DNA of 6,741 bases from Nitrospiraceae bacterium UBA6898 (lineage in GTDB: Bacteria > Nitrospirota > Thermodesulfovibrionia > Thermodesulfovibrionales > UBA6898), in the NCBI GenBank assembly GCA_002448975.1, contig DKBO01000033.1, forward strand, positions 1-6,741, read 5' to 3'. The translations under genes and the position numbers were made by a program. Of the stretch, positions 1 through 5,615 are shown one piece after another (position 1 is the stretch's first letter; every line of letters begins with the position of its first letter). The notes below the pieces were generated by a model. That model searched no databases. It saw only the letters and a program-made list of their open reading frames with translations, and had not been told where the DNA came from.

Positions 1-663
1 CCAGTAAACCCGGCGGGATTCAGTGTTGAGGTAGACACCGCTGCATCCATTAACACTCGTTAGCTTGTTGTCAGAGACTATATTATGAGAAAAAACTATT
101 TCTCCTGGGGAAGTGATATGTGCGCCTCTTTCTCCCGATTTAAGCGTTATGCCTTCTACAGTTATCTTTGCCACCTGAGGCAACTCTCTCGAATATATTC
201 TTCCAATTCCTAAAACAATTCCGGACATTGTGCCGTCAAAGAGAACTGTCTTTTCAGGATTTAAATCTCTTTTACTGCATCCATCTCTATATCCACCCGC
301 CAAATATAGCCCGTATACATCTACTAATGAAATCCCAAAAATTGACCGGCCCTCAGTTACAGCAGCATACATGCCTTCCTCAATCATGATAATGTCATAC
401 ATGTTATTTGTTTGCGCAACGGTTAATACCTCCTGCAGTTCTGTGCTGTTTGTTACGCAGTGATAAGCCGTGCATGAGTCCCCAATGCCGTCTCCGTTGG
501 TGTCAGGCTGATCAGGGTTTGATACGGTCGGACAATTGTCAAGCTCATCAGCAATCCCGTCTTCGTCATTGTCAAGAGCCAAGACTGGAGTACTAAAAAC
601 CAGAAGTATCAACACCGCAAAAATCAAAGAGATAACATGCCGGCTATTTTTTCCCTTCAACAT
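1..663 (-). CDS. Secreted thrombospondin type 3 repeat / beta-helix protein, partial (C-terminus outside window)
   Basis: Read on the minus strand, an ATG at 661-663 opens a frame of 221 codons without a stop to the window edge, so the C-terminus is missing. A clear ribosome site (AAGGAGGG) lies just upstream. Residues 1-29 form a signal peptide: basic start, hydrophobic stretch, cleavage near VLA-LD. Residues 31-64 are Asp-rich calcium-binding thrombospondin type 3 repeats, with DNDEDGIADE, DNCP and DTNGDGIGDSC. From about residue 65 the sequence (LAGGYRDGC, FDGTMSGIVLGIG, ITVEGITLKSG, IVFSHNIVSDN) resembles right-handed parallel beta-helix secreted proteins. It is probably an exported surface or extracellular protein; its ligand or substrate cannot be told. 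The gene is transcribed away from the rest of the window from its own promoter at 720-748. Confidence 0.88.
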   Translation of the reverse strand, partial: MLKGKNSRHVISLIFAVLILLVFSTPVLALDNDEDGIADELDNCPTVSNPDQPDTNGDGIGDSCTAYHCVTNSTELQEVLTVAQTNNMYDIIMIEEGMYAAVTEGRSIFGISLVDVYGLYLAGGYRDGCSKRDLNPEKTVLFDGTMSGIVLGIGRIYSRELPQVAKITVEGITLKSGERGAHITSPGEIVFSHNIVSDNKLTSVNGCSGVYLNTESRRVYW

Positions 664-719
664 AGTCCCTCCTTGAAAAGCGCACCGAAAAGGATGCGAT
701 GCTTGCTGTTTTTTTTAGA

Positions 720-748
720 AGGATAGCGCAGGATATATCAGGTGTCAA
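720..748 (-). promoter_or_regulatory. Sigma70-type promoter for the thrombospondin-repeat gene
   Basis: On the minus strand a perfect -35 box TTGACA (743-748) is followed after exactly 17 nt by TATCCT (720-725), matching the -10 consensus at 4 of 6 positions. Transcription would start near 713, in an A-rich stretch, giving a leader of about 50 nt before the ATG at 663. The call rests on motif match and position. Confidence 0.65.
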
Positions 749-790
749 GGGGAGAGGTTGGAAGGTTGGAAGATGCCTGCTTGCTGCCTG

Positions 791-935
791 ATTGTTGGAA
801 GATTGTTCGCCTTTGGCGACAAGATAAGCTTAACTGATAGCTCTTAAATGCCGTTCAGAAGCGCTGTCGGTGACGGAGGACATCCGAGTATATACACGTC
901 CACCGGGATTGCCTCCGAGCGAAGCGTAGCTCTTG
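791..935 (-). pseudogene. Broken duplicate of the 3' end of the NuoB-like hydrogenase gene
   Basis: This stretch aligns over about 145 nt with 6453-6611, the last part and downstream flank of the hydrogenase gene at the right edge. Read on the minus strand it still encodes the tail IPVDVYILGCPPSPTALLNGI. It has lost one A near the stop (848 region, ATTTAAG against ATTTTAAG), so it ends three residues early. It also lacks about 11 nt upstream of the IPVDVY segment and has scattered substitutions. Nothing upstream on the minus strand supplies the rest of the gene, so it is a non-functional fragment. The shared non-coding flank (ATTGTTGGAAGATTGTTC, GACAAGATAAGCTTAACTGA) shows that DNA beyond the gene was copied too. 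Confidence 0.8.
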
Positions 936-1465
936 CTCCCCCTGCCAGGGGTTAAGTCCGCATATCTTATCTGCTTGCCCATGCCGTGATCGTAAGGCCA
1001 GGTACTAAAACCTCTATTGGACTTCTATTGTTGTCGCGTAAGGGGTGGTGTTTGCAGGAATTGCCTCCGAGTCGGGATAGGGGTAATACTCTTCTCCCGC
1101 CAGTGGACGCGCACATAACCGCCCTGCTGATCGCCCTCATGAAGCAACGTGATTCTTCCAAAACTACGGGAGTACAAACGACCGGGAAGAAGTTCAGATA
1201 CGCGGGGAAAAGCCAGAGACAACGCCGTTTGATCAGCTGGTTGTTTCATGGACGTTTTAACGACGAAGGGCTACGGGTCCGCGTGGAGCAGAATCGACAG
1301 AATGAGCACTACAACTGCGTAAAACAGAAAAGCTTCGATTTCTCACAGAACTCGACACAAAAGATTATGCTGATCACAGCGAGGAGTACGAGCGGTTATT
1401 ATCACACTGGACAAAGGATCGTCTGAATATCAAAACTACATTCGCGCCAACTTACAAATCATTCT
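936..1465 (+). other. Region without a confident gene; probable decayed coding sequence
   Basis: An open frame runs 986-1426 but has no good ribosome site and an atypical composition, so I do not call it a gene. Protein-like segments instead appear in different plus frames: REEVQIRGEKPETTPFDQLVVSWTF ends at a TAA near 1260, NDEGLRVRVEQNRQNEHYN lies in the next frame, and KTEKLRFLTELDTKDYADHSEEYERLLSHW lies in a third from about 1320. Joined by frameshifts, these read like one decayed protein. I do not recognise the family. A short hairpin (CCCCT/AGGGG) sits near 942-954. Confidence 0.25.
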
Positions 1466-1495
1466 ACGCGGTTTCGAATCCCGCCGGGGACGCCA
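1466..1495 (+). repeat. tRNA-Glu 3'-end fragment (possible attachment-site copy 1)
   Basis: Thirty bases match the T-arm, acceptor 3' strand and encoded CCA of bacterial tRNA-Glu: TTCGAAT loop, CCCGC stem strand and GGGGACGCCA end. No D-arm or anticodon arm lies upstream, so this is only a 3' tail. It matches 2132-2160 at about 26 of 30 positions. A terminator follows at 1507, as expected downstream of a real tRNA gene. Integrating elements often leave copies of tRNA 3' ends, so an old attachment site is a reasonable inference, but no integrase is visible in the window. Confidence 0.5.
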
Positions 1496-1506
1496 ATAAT
1501 ATCAGA

Positions 1507-1536
1507 GGGTTGTAGCGATGCAGCCCCTTTTCTTTT
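1507..1536 (+). terminator. Rho-independent terminator with GCGA tetraloop
   Basis: GGGTTGTA pairs with TGCAGCCC (8 bp, two of them G-T wobbles) around a GCGA loop of the GNRA type. The stem is followed directly by a pyrimidine tract, CTTTTCTTTT. It lies 11 nt after the tRNA-Glu 3' tail and probably once ended that tRNA transcript. It also insulates the secreted-protein gene at 1667 from upstream transcription. Confidence 0.7.
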
Positions 1537-1666
1537 CCCTCCCTGTGATAAATTTATAATAGATTCCCGGCCGGCCATCTTTACAATTCTTCATGATCCC
1601 TTCGCTCTTTCTTCATCTTGATTTGATAAGCTTTGGTTAACAGAAAGGCTGAAAGGAGGAAGAAAA

Positions 1667-2062
1667 ATGAAGAAGCTGATCTCGATAAGTCTGGTGCTGG
1701 TGCTGGCAGGAGGTCTTATCCTGGCGGAAAATAAAAGGGCTGATGCTATGGACCCTGGAACGGCAGCGCTGATAGCTACGTCGTTATTCTTCTTGCCGGT
1801 TCTTAGTGCAATATCGCATGAGCATGACCATTACAGGCCTGCTGCATACTACGCCGGTACTTACCCTGCTGCAAACTACTACGGTGCGTACTATGATGCG
1901 CCATATTTGGCTCGAACCAGAGTGTATTACAGCGCCCCCAGGTACGAGGGATATTATAGCCGCAATTGGAACAGGGGCTACGGGCATGAGAGGGACTATC
2001 GCAGTCACAGAGGGTATAATGAAGACCGCCGGGTCCGTTATGCCAAAAGGCATTACCGGTGA
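1667..2062 (+). CDS. Small exported Tyr/Arg/Gly/His-rich protein
   Basis: The 131-codon frame has a strong ribosome site (AAAGGAGGAAG) just before the ATG. Residues 1-27 look like a signal peptide: two lysines, a hydrophobic stretch, then a polar segment ending in ADA. A second hydrophobic segment follows at about 30-48 (TAALIATSLFFLPVLSAIS) and could hold the protein in the membrane. The rest is rich in Tyr, Arg, Gly and His with loose repeats (YYAGTYPAANYYGAYYDAPY, then RGYGHERDYRSHRGYNEDRR). Small envelope proteins of this composition are common and mostly uncharacterised. There is no Cys for lipidation. It stands alone between two tRNA-Glu remnants. The function is unknown. Confidence 0.75.
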   Translation: MKKLISISLVLVLAGGLILAENKRADAMDPGTAALIATSLFFLPVLSAISHEHDHYRPAAYYAGTYPAANYYGAYYDAPYLARTRVYYSAPRYEGYYSRNWNRGYGHERDYRSHRGYNEDRRVRYAKRHYR

Positions 2063-2082
2063 CCACGACTGACAAATGCCCG

Positions 2083-2160
2083 GCTTGTTTCGTCTGGTTC
2101 GTTAGACGTGGTTCGCCCTTTCAAGTCGGTGACGCGGTTCGAATCTCGCTCGGGACGCCA
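2083..2160 (+). pseudogene. Decayed tRNA-Glu (anticodon TTC)
   Basis: A tRNA-Glu pattern is visible. The D-stem is GTCT (2092-2095) with AGAC (2104-2107). The anticodon loop is CTTTCAA with anticodon TTC (2120-2122), in a stem TCGCC/GTCGG with one mismatch. A T-loop TTCGAAT and the end CGGGACGCCA with encoded CCA follow. The 5' acceptor strand pairs poorly with the 3' strand, about four extra bases sit between the D-arm and the anticodon stem, and the 5' strand of the T-stem lacks a base. It is therefore likely a pseudo-tRNA. Its last 29 nt are repeated at 1466-1495. Confidence 0.55.
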
Positions 2161-2184
2161 GAATATGGCGTATTTATGAGATAT

Positions 2185-2220
2185 GGGTGATTACAGGTCA
2201 TTACAGATCTGTAGTCACCC
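2185..2220 (+). other. Strong 12-bp hairpin with an alternative nested palindrome
   Basis: GGGTGATTACAG (2185-2196) pairs with CTGTAGTCACCC (2209-2220), with one T-G wobble and a 12-nt loop. The loop contains a second TTACAG, so CTGTAG could instead pair locally around the perfect palindrome ACAGATCTGT (2203-2212). No T-run follows, so it is not a classical terminator. Its role is unknown. Confidence 0.5.
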
Positions 2221-2310
2221 AACAAGCCTCCGCTGAGTTACCTCAAAGGACTCTAAGGTTCAACTGGCAATCCTCGTTTCTGAGATGATCGACTGACTGA
2301 TTGTTAGCAG

Positions 2311-2449
2311 GTGTTAGCTGATTTCATTATAGCTATTTTGACAACCCTACGCTGACGCCGGCGAGACGCACGTTCTTCTTCAACGCAAACCTGCCGTGGG
2401 ACAGGAATGCCAACCTCCAGCTCCACCCCGGAGGTGGAAGGATTTCGGG
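2311..2449 (+). repeat. 139-nt direct repeat, copy 1
   Basis: This stretch matches 3461-3599 without gaps at 132 of 139 positions, in the same orientation. The match ends sharply at CGGG (2449). After that this copy continues into the DUF3883 coding remnant, while copy 2 continues into unrelated DNA. Confidence 0.9.
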
Positions 2450-2688
2450 GTATCATAAAAGTCAAGGGCAGAGTCACCGGCGCAAAGAAGGTCACTGTTA
2501 CGAAAAATGAGATACTGACCGCACTGAACAAGCCACATGATTTTATACCGGCTATTGTAGAAGTGGACGGGGACAAGAGCGTGCCGCGATATGTCCGGCA
2601 CCCTTTTAAGCGGGAACCTGACTTCGGCGTCACCAGTGTCAACTATGATCTTGGTGATCTCCTGGCAAAGGCAGAGGTACATGTGTAG
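2407..2688 (+). pseudogene. DUF3883-type C-terminal fragment of a helicase-like defence protein, fused to the repeat
   Basis: The open frame encodes 93 residues. From about residue 16 (KVKGRVTGAKKVTVTKNEI, then ALNKPHDFIPAIVEVDGD, YVRHPFKREPDFGVTSVNYDLGDLLAKAE) it matches, from memory of the family, the C-terminal end of DUF3883 domains. These usually sit at the end of large SNF2/DEAD-like helicases in defence loci. Such proteins are many hundreds of residues long, so only the tail survives. Residues 1-14 come from the 139-nt repeat, and the junction falls near 2449-2450. It is most likely a remnant; expression as a short protein cannot be excluded. It lies 57 nt upstream of the toxin-antitoxin pair. 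Confidence 0.75.
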
Positions 2689-2696
2689 GCAAGATC

Positions 2697-2712
2697 ATAT
2701 CGATCATGATAT
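2697..2712 (+). promoter_or_regulatory. Possible operator/promoter region of the toxin-antitoxin operon
   Basis: An inverted repeat ATATC-N6-GATAT lies 34 nt before the antitoxin start and overlaps a TATAGT sequence (2710-2715) that could serve as a -10 box. AbrB-type antitoxins commonly repress their own operon by binding such palindromes. No convincing -35 box is seen. Confidence 0.35.
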
Positions 2713-2745
2713 AGTATACAAAAGAAATATCGATGGAGGTTATGT

Positions 2746-2949
2746 ATGAAAGCAACGATTTCTCCTAAATATCAAGTGGTGATTCCTCGTGAACTCAGGG
2801 AAAACCTGCATCTCAAACCTGGCGAAAAAGTTGAGTTCCTGCAGTATGAGAATAGGATCGAGATAATTCCTGTCAGAGACATAAAGAAGATGCGTGGATT
2901 TCTAAAAGGGATTGATACGACGGTTGAGAGAGAAAAGGATAGGGTATGA
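2746..2949 (+). CDS. AbrB/MazE-fold (SpoVT-AbrB) antitoxin, VapB-type
   Basis: The 67-residue protein has the swapped-hairpin AbrB signature at residues 1-46: an ISPKYQVVIPRELRENLHLKPGEKVEF core followed by IEIIPV. The C-terminal residues 47-67 are charged (MRGFLKGI, EREKDRV) and would wrap the toxin. GGAGG lies at a suitable distance before the ATG at 2746; an earlier ATG at 2742 is in another frame. The stop codon overlaps the toxin start by four bases (ATGA, 2946-2949), so the two are translationally coupled. It should neutralise the PIN ribonuclease next door and repress the operon. Confidence 0.9.
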   Translation: MKATISPKYQVVIPRELRENLHLKPGEKVEFLQYENRIEIIPVRDIKKMRGFLKGIDTTVEREKDRV

Positions 2950-3320
2950 ACCTCGTCGATTCCTGCGGCTGGCTTGAGTATCTCGCCGACAGGCCAAATG
3001 CAGGCTTTTTTGCCGGGCCGTTAGAAAATCAGGAAAAGCTGCTTGTCCCAACCATCTGCATTACCGAAGTATTTAAGCGAGTGCTTCAGCAGCGGGGAGA
3101 GGACGCAGCGCTCCATGCTGCGGCACTCATGCAGCAGGGGAATGTTGTGGACCTGAACAGCGCTATAGCTATTGAGGCAGCCAGGTTGGGATATAAGCAT
3201 AATATTCCGATTGCTGATGGAATCATTCTGGCTACGGCATATATGCATAAAGCCATTATCTGGACGCAAGACGCAGACTTCAAGGGCTTAAGAGACGTTA
3301 AATATAAGGAAAAACAGTAG
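2946..3320 (+). CDS. PIN-domain ribonuclease toxin, VapC-type
   Basis: The 124-residue length is typical of VapC. The acidic metal-binding residues are all present: Asp5 in NLVDSCGWLEYL, Glu41 in ICITEVFKRV, Asp91 in PIADGIILATA, and Asp109/Asp111 in WTQDADF. VapC toxins are Mg-dependent RNases that cut specific RNAs when released from the antitoxin. The start overlaps the antitoxin stop. The pair is intact and, together with the DUF3883 remnant, lies between the two copies of the 139-nt repeat, so it may act as an addiction module for that segment. Confidence 0.92.
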   Translation: MNLVDSCGWLEYLADRPNAGFFAGPLENQEKLLVPTICITEVFKRVLQQRGEDAALHAAALMQQGNVVDLNSAIAIEAARLGYKHNIPIADGIILATAYMHKAIIWTQDADFKGLRDVKYKEKQ

Positions 3321-3322
3321 GC

Positions 3323-3493
3323 ATTGAAGATGAGAACAACAGCGAATGAAAATTTCTTGAAGCAGTTGGAGCGGTCGGCGCGGAGCTGCGTTCTTTGTCG
3401 CGGGAATAATTTGCGGGCGAGTTGACGCGTCTTGATGACGGTGATTTTGCACGAATGCTCGTGGTAGCAGATCTCATTATAGCTATTTTGACA
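3323..3493 (+). pseudogene. Decayed coding remnant running into repeat copy 2
   Basis: Directly after the toxin gene one plus frame reads like protein through two internal stops: IEDENNSE-stop(TGA)-KFLEAVGAVGAELRSLSRE-stop(TAA)-FAGELTRLDDGDFARMLVVAD, then LIIAILTTLR and a final TGA at 3503-3505. The last part is shared with the 139-nt repeat. I do not recognise the family. It looks like the worn C-terminal end of a helical protein. Confidence 0.3.
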
Positions 3494-3599
3494 ACCCTAC
3501 GCTGACGCCGGCGGGACGCACGTTCTTCTTCAACGCAAACCTGCCGAGGCACAGGAATGCCAACCTCCAGCTCCACCCCGGAGGTGGAAGAATTTCGGG
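3461..3599 (+). repeat. 139-nt direct repeat, copy 2
   Basis: The partner of 2311-2449, with seven substitutions and no gaps. In the frame of the DUF3883 fragment four of the seven differences are at third codon positions and are synonymous, which hints that the repeat derives from coding DNA. That frame nevertheless carries a TGA (2353-2355 and 3503-3505) in both copies. Confidence 0.9.
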
Positions 3600-4021
3600 A
3601 CAGCGTGAGGCATCATTCCTGAAATCTTGCTTCATGGGCTGCTGTTATCGACTATCGTTGCGACCGGAATTTTATTCTTGATTAGTTAGCTGCCAAATGA
3701 TATATAACTATTATTCTTGGGGGAAGCGTGAGACGGCGTAAGGGGGGGGGAAGTTATGTGCAGCATGATATCCGTCGACAGTCAGCGAGAGGCAAGTCGG
3801 CGCAATCAGTCAGCCCTGTTCATTCCGCAGTACTTTTCACGAGGACCTGCATGTTAGTCAGAAAGCGCGGTTCCATGCTCAATGGAATATTAGGCATCAT
3901 GGCAAATAATATTACATCAAATAGTTACGGCATGTATGGATTCTCTCTCAAGGTAGAGTCAAATTGAAATTTACGGTATTAGCTAGAAACTATCTACTAT
4001 CTTGTTATGGCCTGAGGAACT
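3600..4021. other. Region without a confident gene
   Basis: Right after the repeat a short frame (3609-3689) encodes a hydrophobic tail, PEILLHGLLLSTIVATGILFLIS, that looks like the last membrane helix of a lost protein; a TGA lies just upstream. A GTG-started frame at 3728-3967 contains a run of nine G (3742-3750) and low-information sequence, and I do not accept it as a gene. A small hairpin TTCCAT/ATGGAA lies at 3871-3887. No convincing promoter for the gene at 4022 was found, only a TTGAAA at 3964. Confidence 0.4.
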
Positions 4022-4723
4022 ATGAGACGAATCCGTGAGTTGGTCGGCGATATAAGGACCCATTATCCTGAAGACGGTTTCTTTTCCTTCTTTGAAAATA
4101 CTCGTCGGGACTACCCAAGATTATGGAAGACTGTGCTAGCCTACGATAGAGCATTAATGGCGCTGGACGACACATCCTGGCAAATACTAAAGAATAAGGC
4201 GTTGCAACATTATTTGGACCATCCCCGACCGGGTCAGAAGAAACAGGGATTTTTCAATCAACTGAACGAAGCATTTGCATACCGGTATTTGATTAACCAA
4301 GGATTTACCGATGTGCGATTCATCGAGGAAGAGAAGAATAAGAGCCCTGATATCAGATTTATGGTTCATAACACTCAAGCCTATTGCGAAGTCAAAACCT
4401 TAGGTATCTCCGACAAAGAAATAGACCGGCGAAACAGAATGACGGTTTTTGATCCTATGGAAGTCTATGTGAAGTTGAGCGATGGGTTTCTAAATAAATT
4501 CTCTGACGCAATAGATTCGGCATGGCGACAGATAAATACAAAGGGAGCCAAGGGACTGGTTTATATCTTAGTCCTTTTTGATGATTCAATCCGTTTAGAT
4601 TTCTATAACGACTACAGAAAGCACCTGATTTGTTTTTGCCGGATTCATGGTTTTGAGAACCTTTTTATAAAAATCGGCCTCGAGGGAAATAAACGTATAG
4701 ACATAACACACCGCTCCATCTAA
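4022..4723 (+). CDS. PD-(D/E)XK nuclease-fold protein, hypothetical
   Basis: The 233-residue protein has a GAGG ribosome site four bases before the ATG. The nuclease core lies at about 78-130: Glu83 in the helix FNQLNEAFAYRYL, Pro109-Asp110 in NKSPDIRF, and Glu123-Val-Lys125 in YCEVKTLG. The spacing fits the PD-...-(D/E)XK active site of restriction-like endonucleases. The following YVKLSDGFLNKFSDAIDSAWRQI and KGLVYILVLFDD segments fit the remaining helix and strand of the fold. The first 75 residues form an all-helical region I do not recognise. It could be a nuclease in a defence or DNA-processing role. The adjacent methyltransferase has no DNA-methyltransferase (N/D)PP(Y/F) motif, so this is not an obvious restriction-modification pair. 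Confidence 0.75.
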   Translation: MRRIRELVGDIRTHYPEDGFFSFFENTRRDYPRLWKTVLAYDRALMALDDTSWQILKNKALQHYLDHPRPGQKKQGFFNQLNEAFAYRYLINQGFTDVRFIEEEKNKSPDIRFMVHNTQAYCEVKTLGISDKEIDRRNRMTVFDPMEVYVKLSDGFLNKFSDAIDSAWRQINTKGAKGLVYILVLFDDSIRLDFYNDYRKHLICFCRIHGFENLFIKIGLEGNKRIDITHRSI

Positions 4724-4824
4724 CATGGCTGAACATAAGAAAAAAGGGTCACGTCTCCACGCTTCACAAAAACCACGACTTTTCATATTGCGGTTCGTCT
4801 GGTGCCCATAAATGATAATAACCA

Positions 4825-4865
4825 GCGCGTCCACAGCGACGCGCCTCAGGCGGCGCGTGACGCGC
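4825..4865 (+). repeat. Bulged hairpin repeat, copy 1
   Basis: Outer stem GCGCGTC/GACGCGC and inner stem ACGCGCC/GGCGCGT stack on one side and are separated on the other by a 7-nt bulge CACAGCG; the loop is TCAGGC. All 14 pairs are Watson-Crick. It sits in the leader of the methyltransferase gene, ending 14 nt before its ATG. The same motif occurs at 5541 and 6377, which marks a REP-like dispersed repeat family. Confidence 0.85.
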
Positions 4866-4879
4866 CGGAGGGCGGAATT

Positions 4880-5536
4880 ATGATACAGAATCCAAGCAAA
4901 GTAGCGAACGAATATGATCTCGTGGCTGAAGAATATGCTGCGACATTCACGGGTGAACATGAAAAGAAACCGAAAGACCAAGAAGTACTGCACCGATTCT
5001 CGAAAGAGATTGGAGGTAGAAGGCCAGTCTGGGATTTCGGCTGTGGGCCCGGTCAAACTACAAAGTACCTGAAAGATCTTGGCATTGAAATATCCGGGCT
5101 GGATCTTTCAGAAAAAATACTGGAAGAGGCAAGAAAAATTCACCCAGAGATACACTTCCGAAAGGGAAATATTCTTGATCTCGAATTTGAAAACGACACG
5201 ATAGCTGGTGTGGTGGCTTTCTACGCCATAGTCCACTTCGCCGAAGAACAAGTAGTAACAGCATTCCGAGAGATATTTCGCGTATTGCAGCCGGGTGGAA
5301 TATTCCTTTTCACATATCACATTGGAGAGGAGACAATCCACTTAGACGTCTTTCTCGGCAAAAAAATCAATATAGACTTCATGTTTTTCACTACTGACTT
5401 CATTTTCAGTTGTCTGAAGGAGAATGGTTTTGAAAAGATAGAGATAATCGAGAGAGAACCATATCCCGGGGTGGAGTACGAAAGCCGAAGGGCGTATGCG
5501 TTTGCTATAAAGCCGGTCGTACGAAAATCACTCTAA
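4880..5536 (+). CDS. Class I SAM-dependent methyltransferase (Methyltransf_11/25 type)
   Basis: The protein is 218 residues from the ATG at 4880. I prefer this start to the ATG at 4802 because GGAGGG precedes it by about 8 nt, and the extra 26 residues of the longer form are mostly translated hairpin repeat. Motif I is VWDFGCGPG (50-58), the acidic ribose-binding residue is Asp75 in GLDLSEKIL, Asp100 lies in GNILDLEF, and YAIVHF (115-120) and FRVLQPGGIFLFTYH (134-147) complete the Rossmann fold. Such enzymes methylate small molecules or proteins; the substrate cannot be read from sequence. It lies 79 nt upstream of the MerB-like lyase, so a metal or metalloid substrate is possible but is only inference from context. 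Confidence 0.88.
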   Translation: MIQNPSKVANEYDLVAEEYAATFTGEHEKKPKDQEVLHRFSKEIGGRRPVWDFGCGPGQTTKYLKDLGIEISGLDLSEKILEEARKIHPEIHFRKGNILDLEFENDTIAGVVAFYAIVHFAEEQVVTAFREIFRVLQPGGIFLFTYHIGEETIHLDVFLGKKINIDFMFFTTDFIFSCLKENGFEKIEIIEREPYPGVEYESRRAYAFAIKPVVRKSL

Positions 5537-5540
5537 CGAG

Positions 5541-5577
5541 GCGGTCCACATCGACTCGCCTTGCGGCGAGTGACCGC
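5541..5577 (+). repeat. Bulged hairpin repeat, copy 2 (compensatory changes)
   Basis: Outer stem GCGGTC/GACCGC, 7-nt bulge CACATCG, inner stem ACTCGCC/GGCGAGT, loop TTGC. Compared with copy 1, both arms of the outer stem are one base shorter and a G-C pair of the inner stem is replaced by T-A, with pairing kept each time. It begins 4 nt after the methyltransferase stop and lies before the lyase leader, so it may protect the upstream mRNA end or mark a processing site. Confidence 0.85.
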
Positions 5578-5615
5578 TGCAATATGCATAAGTTTAAATA
5601 AAGACAGGAGGCACT

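Noticed and set aside
168..596. Plus-strand frames at 168-389, 230-463 and 408-596
   Set aside because: They are opposite-strand shadows of the thrombospondin-repeat gene, which has the signal peptide, ribosome site and promoter.
986..1426. 146-codon plus-strand frame
   Set aside because: No ribosome site, and more protein-like text appears in other frames, consistent with frameshifted decay rather than an intact gene.
3728..3967. 79-codon frame with GTG start and a run of nine G
   Set aside because: Low-information sequence, no family recognised, poor ribosome-site spacing. A phase-variable G-tract was considered, but there is no credible gene around it.
4595..5056. Minus-strand 153-codon frame
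   Set aside because: It lies opposite the nuclease and methyltransferase genes, and its RRVAVDA-like part is just the hairpin repeat read backwards.
4802..5536. Methyltransferase starting at the ATG 4802
   Set aside because: The extra residues mostly translate the hairpin repeat, and a better ribosome site precedes the ATG at 4880.
4022..5536. A classical restriction-modification pair
   Set aside because: The methyltransferase has a small-molecule-type Rossmann fold and no (N/D)PP(Y/F) catalytic motif or target-recognition region.
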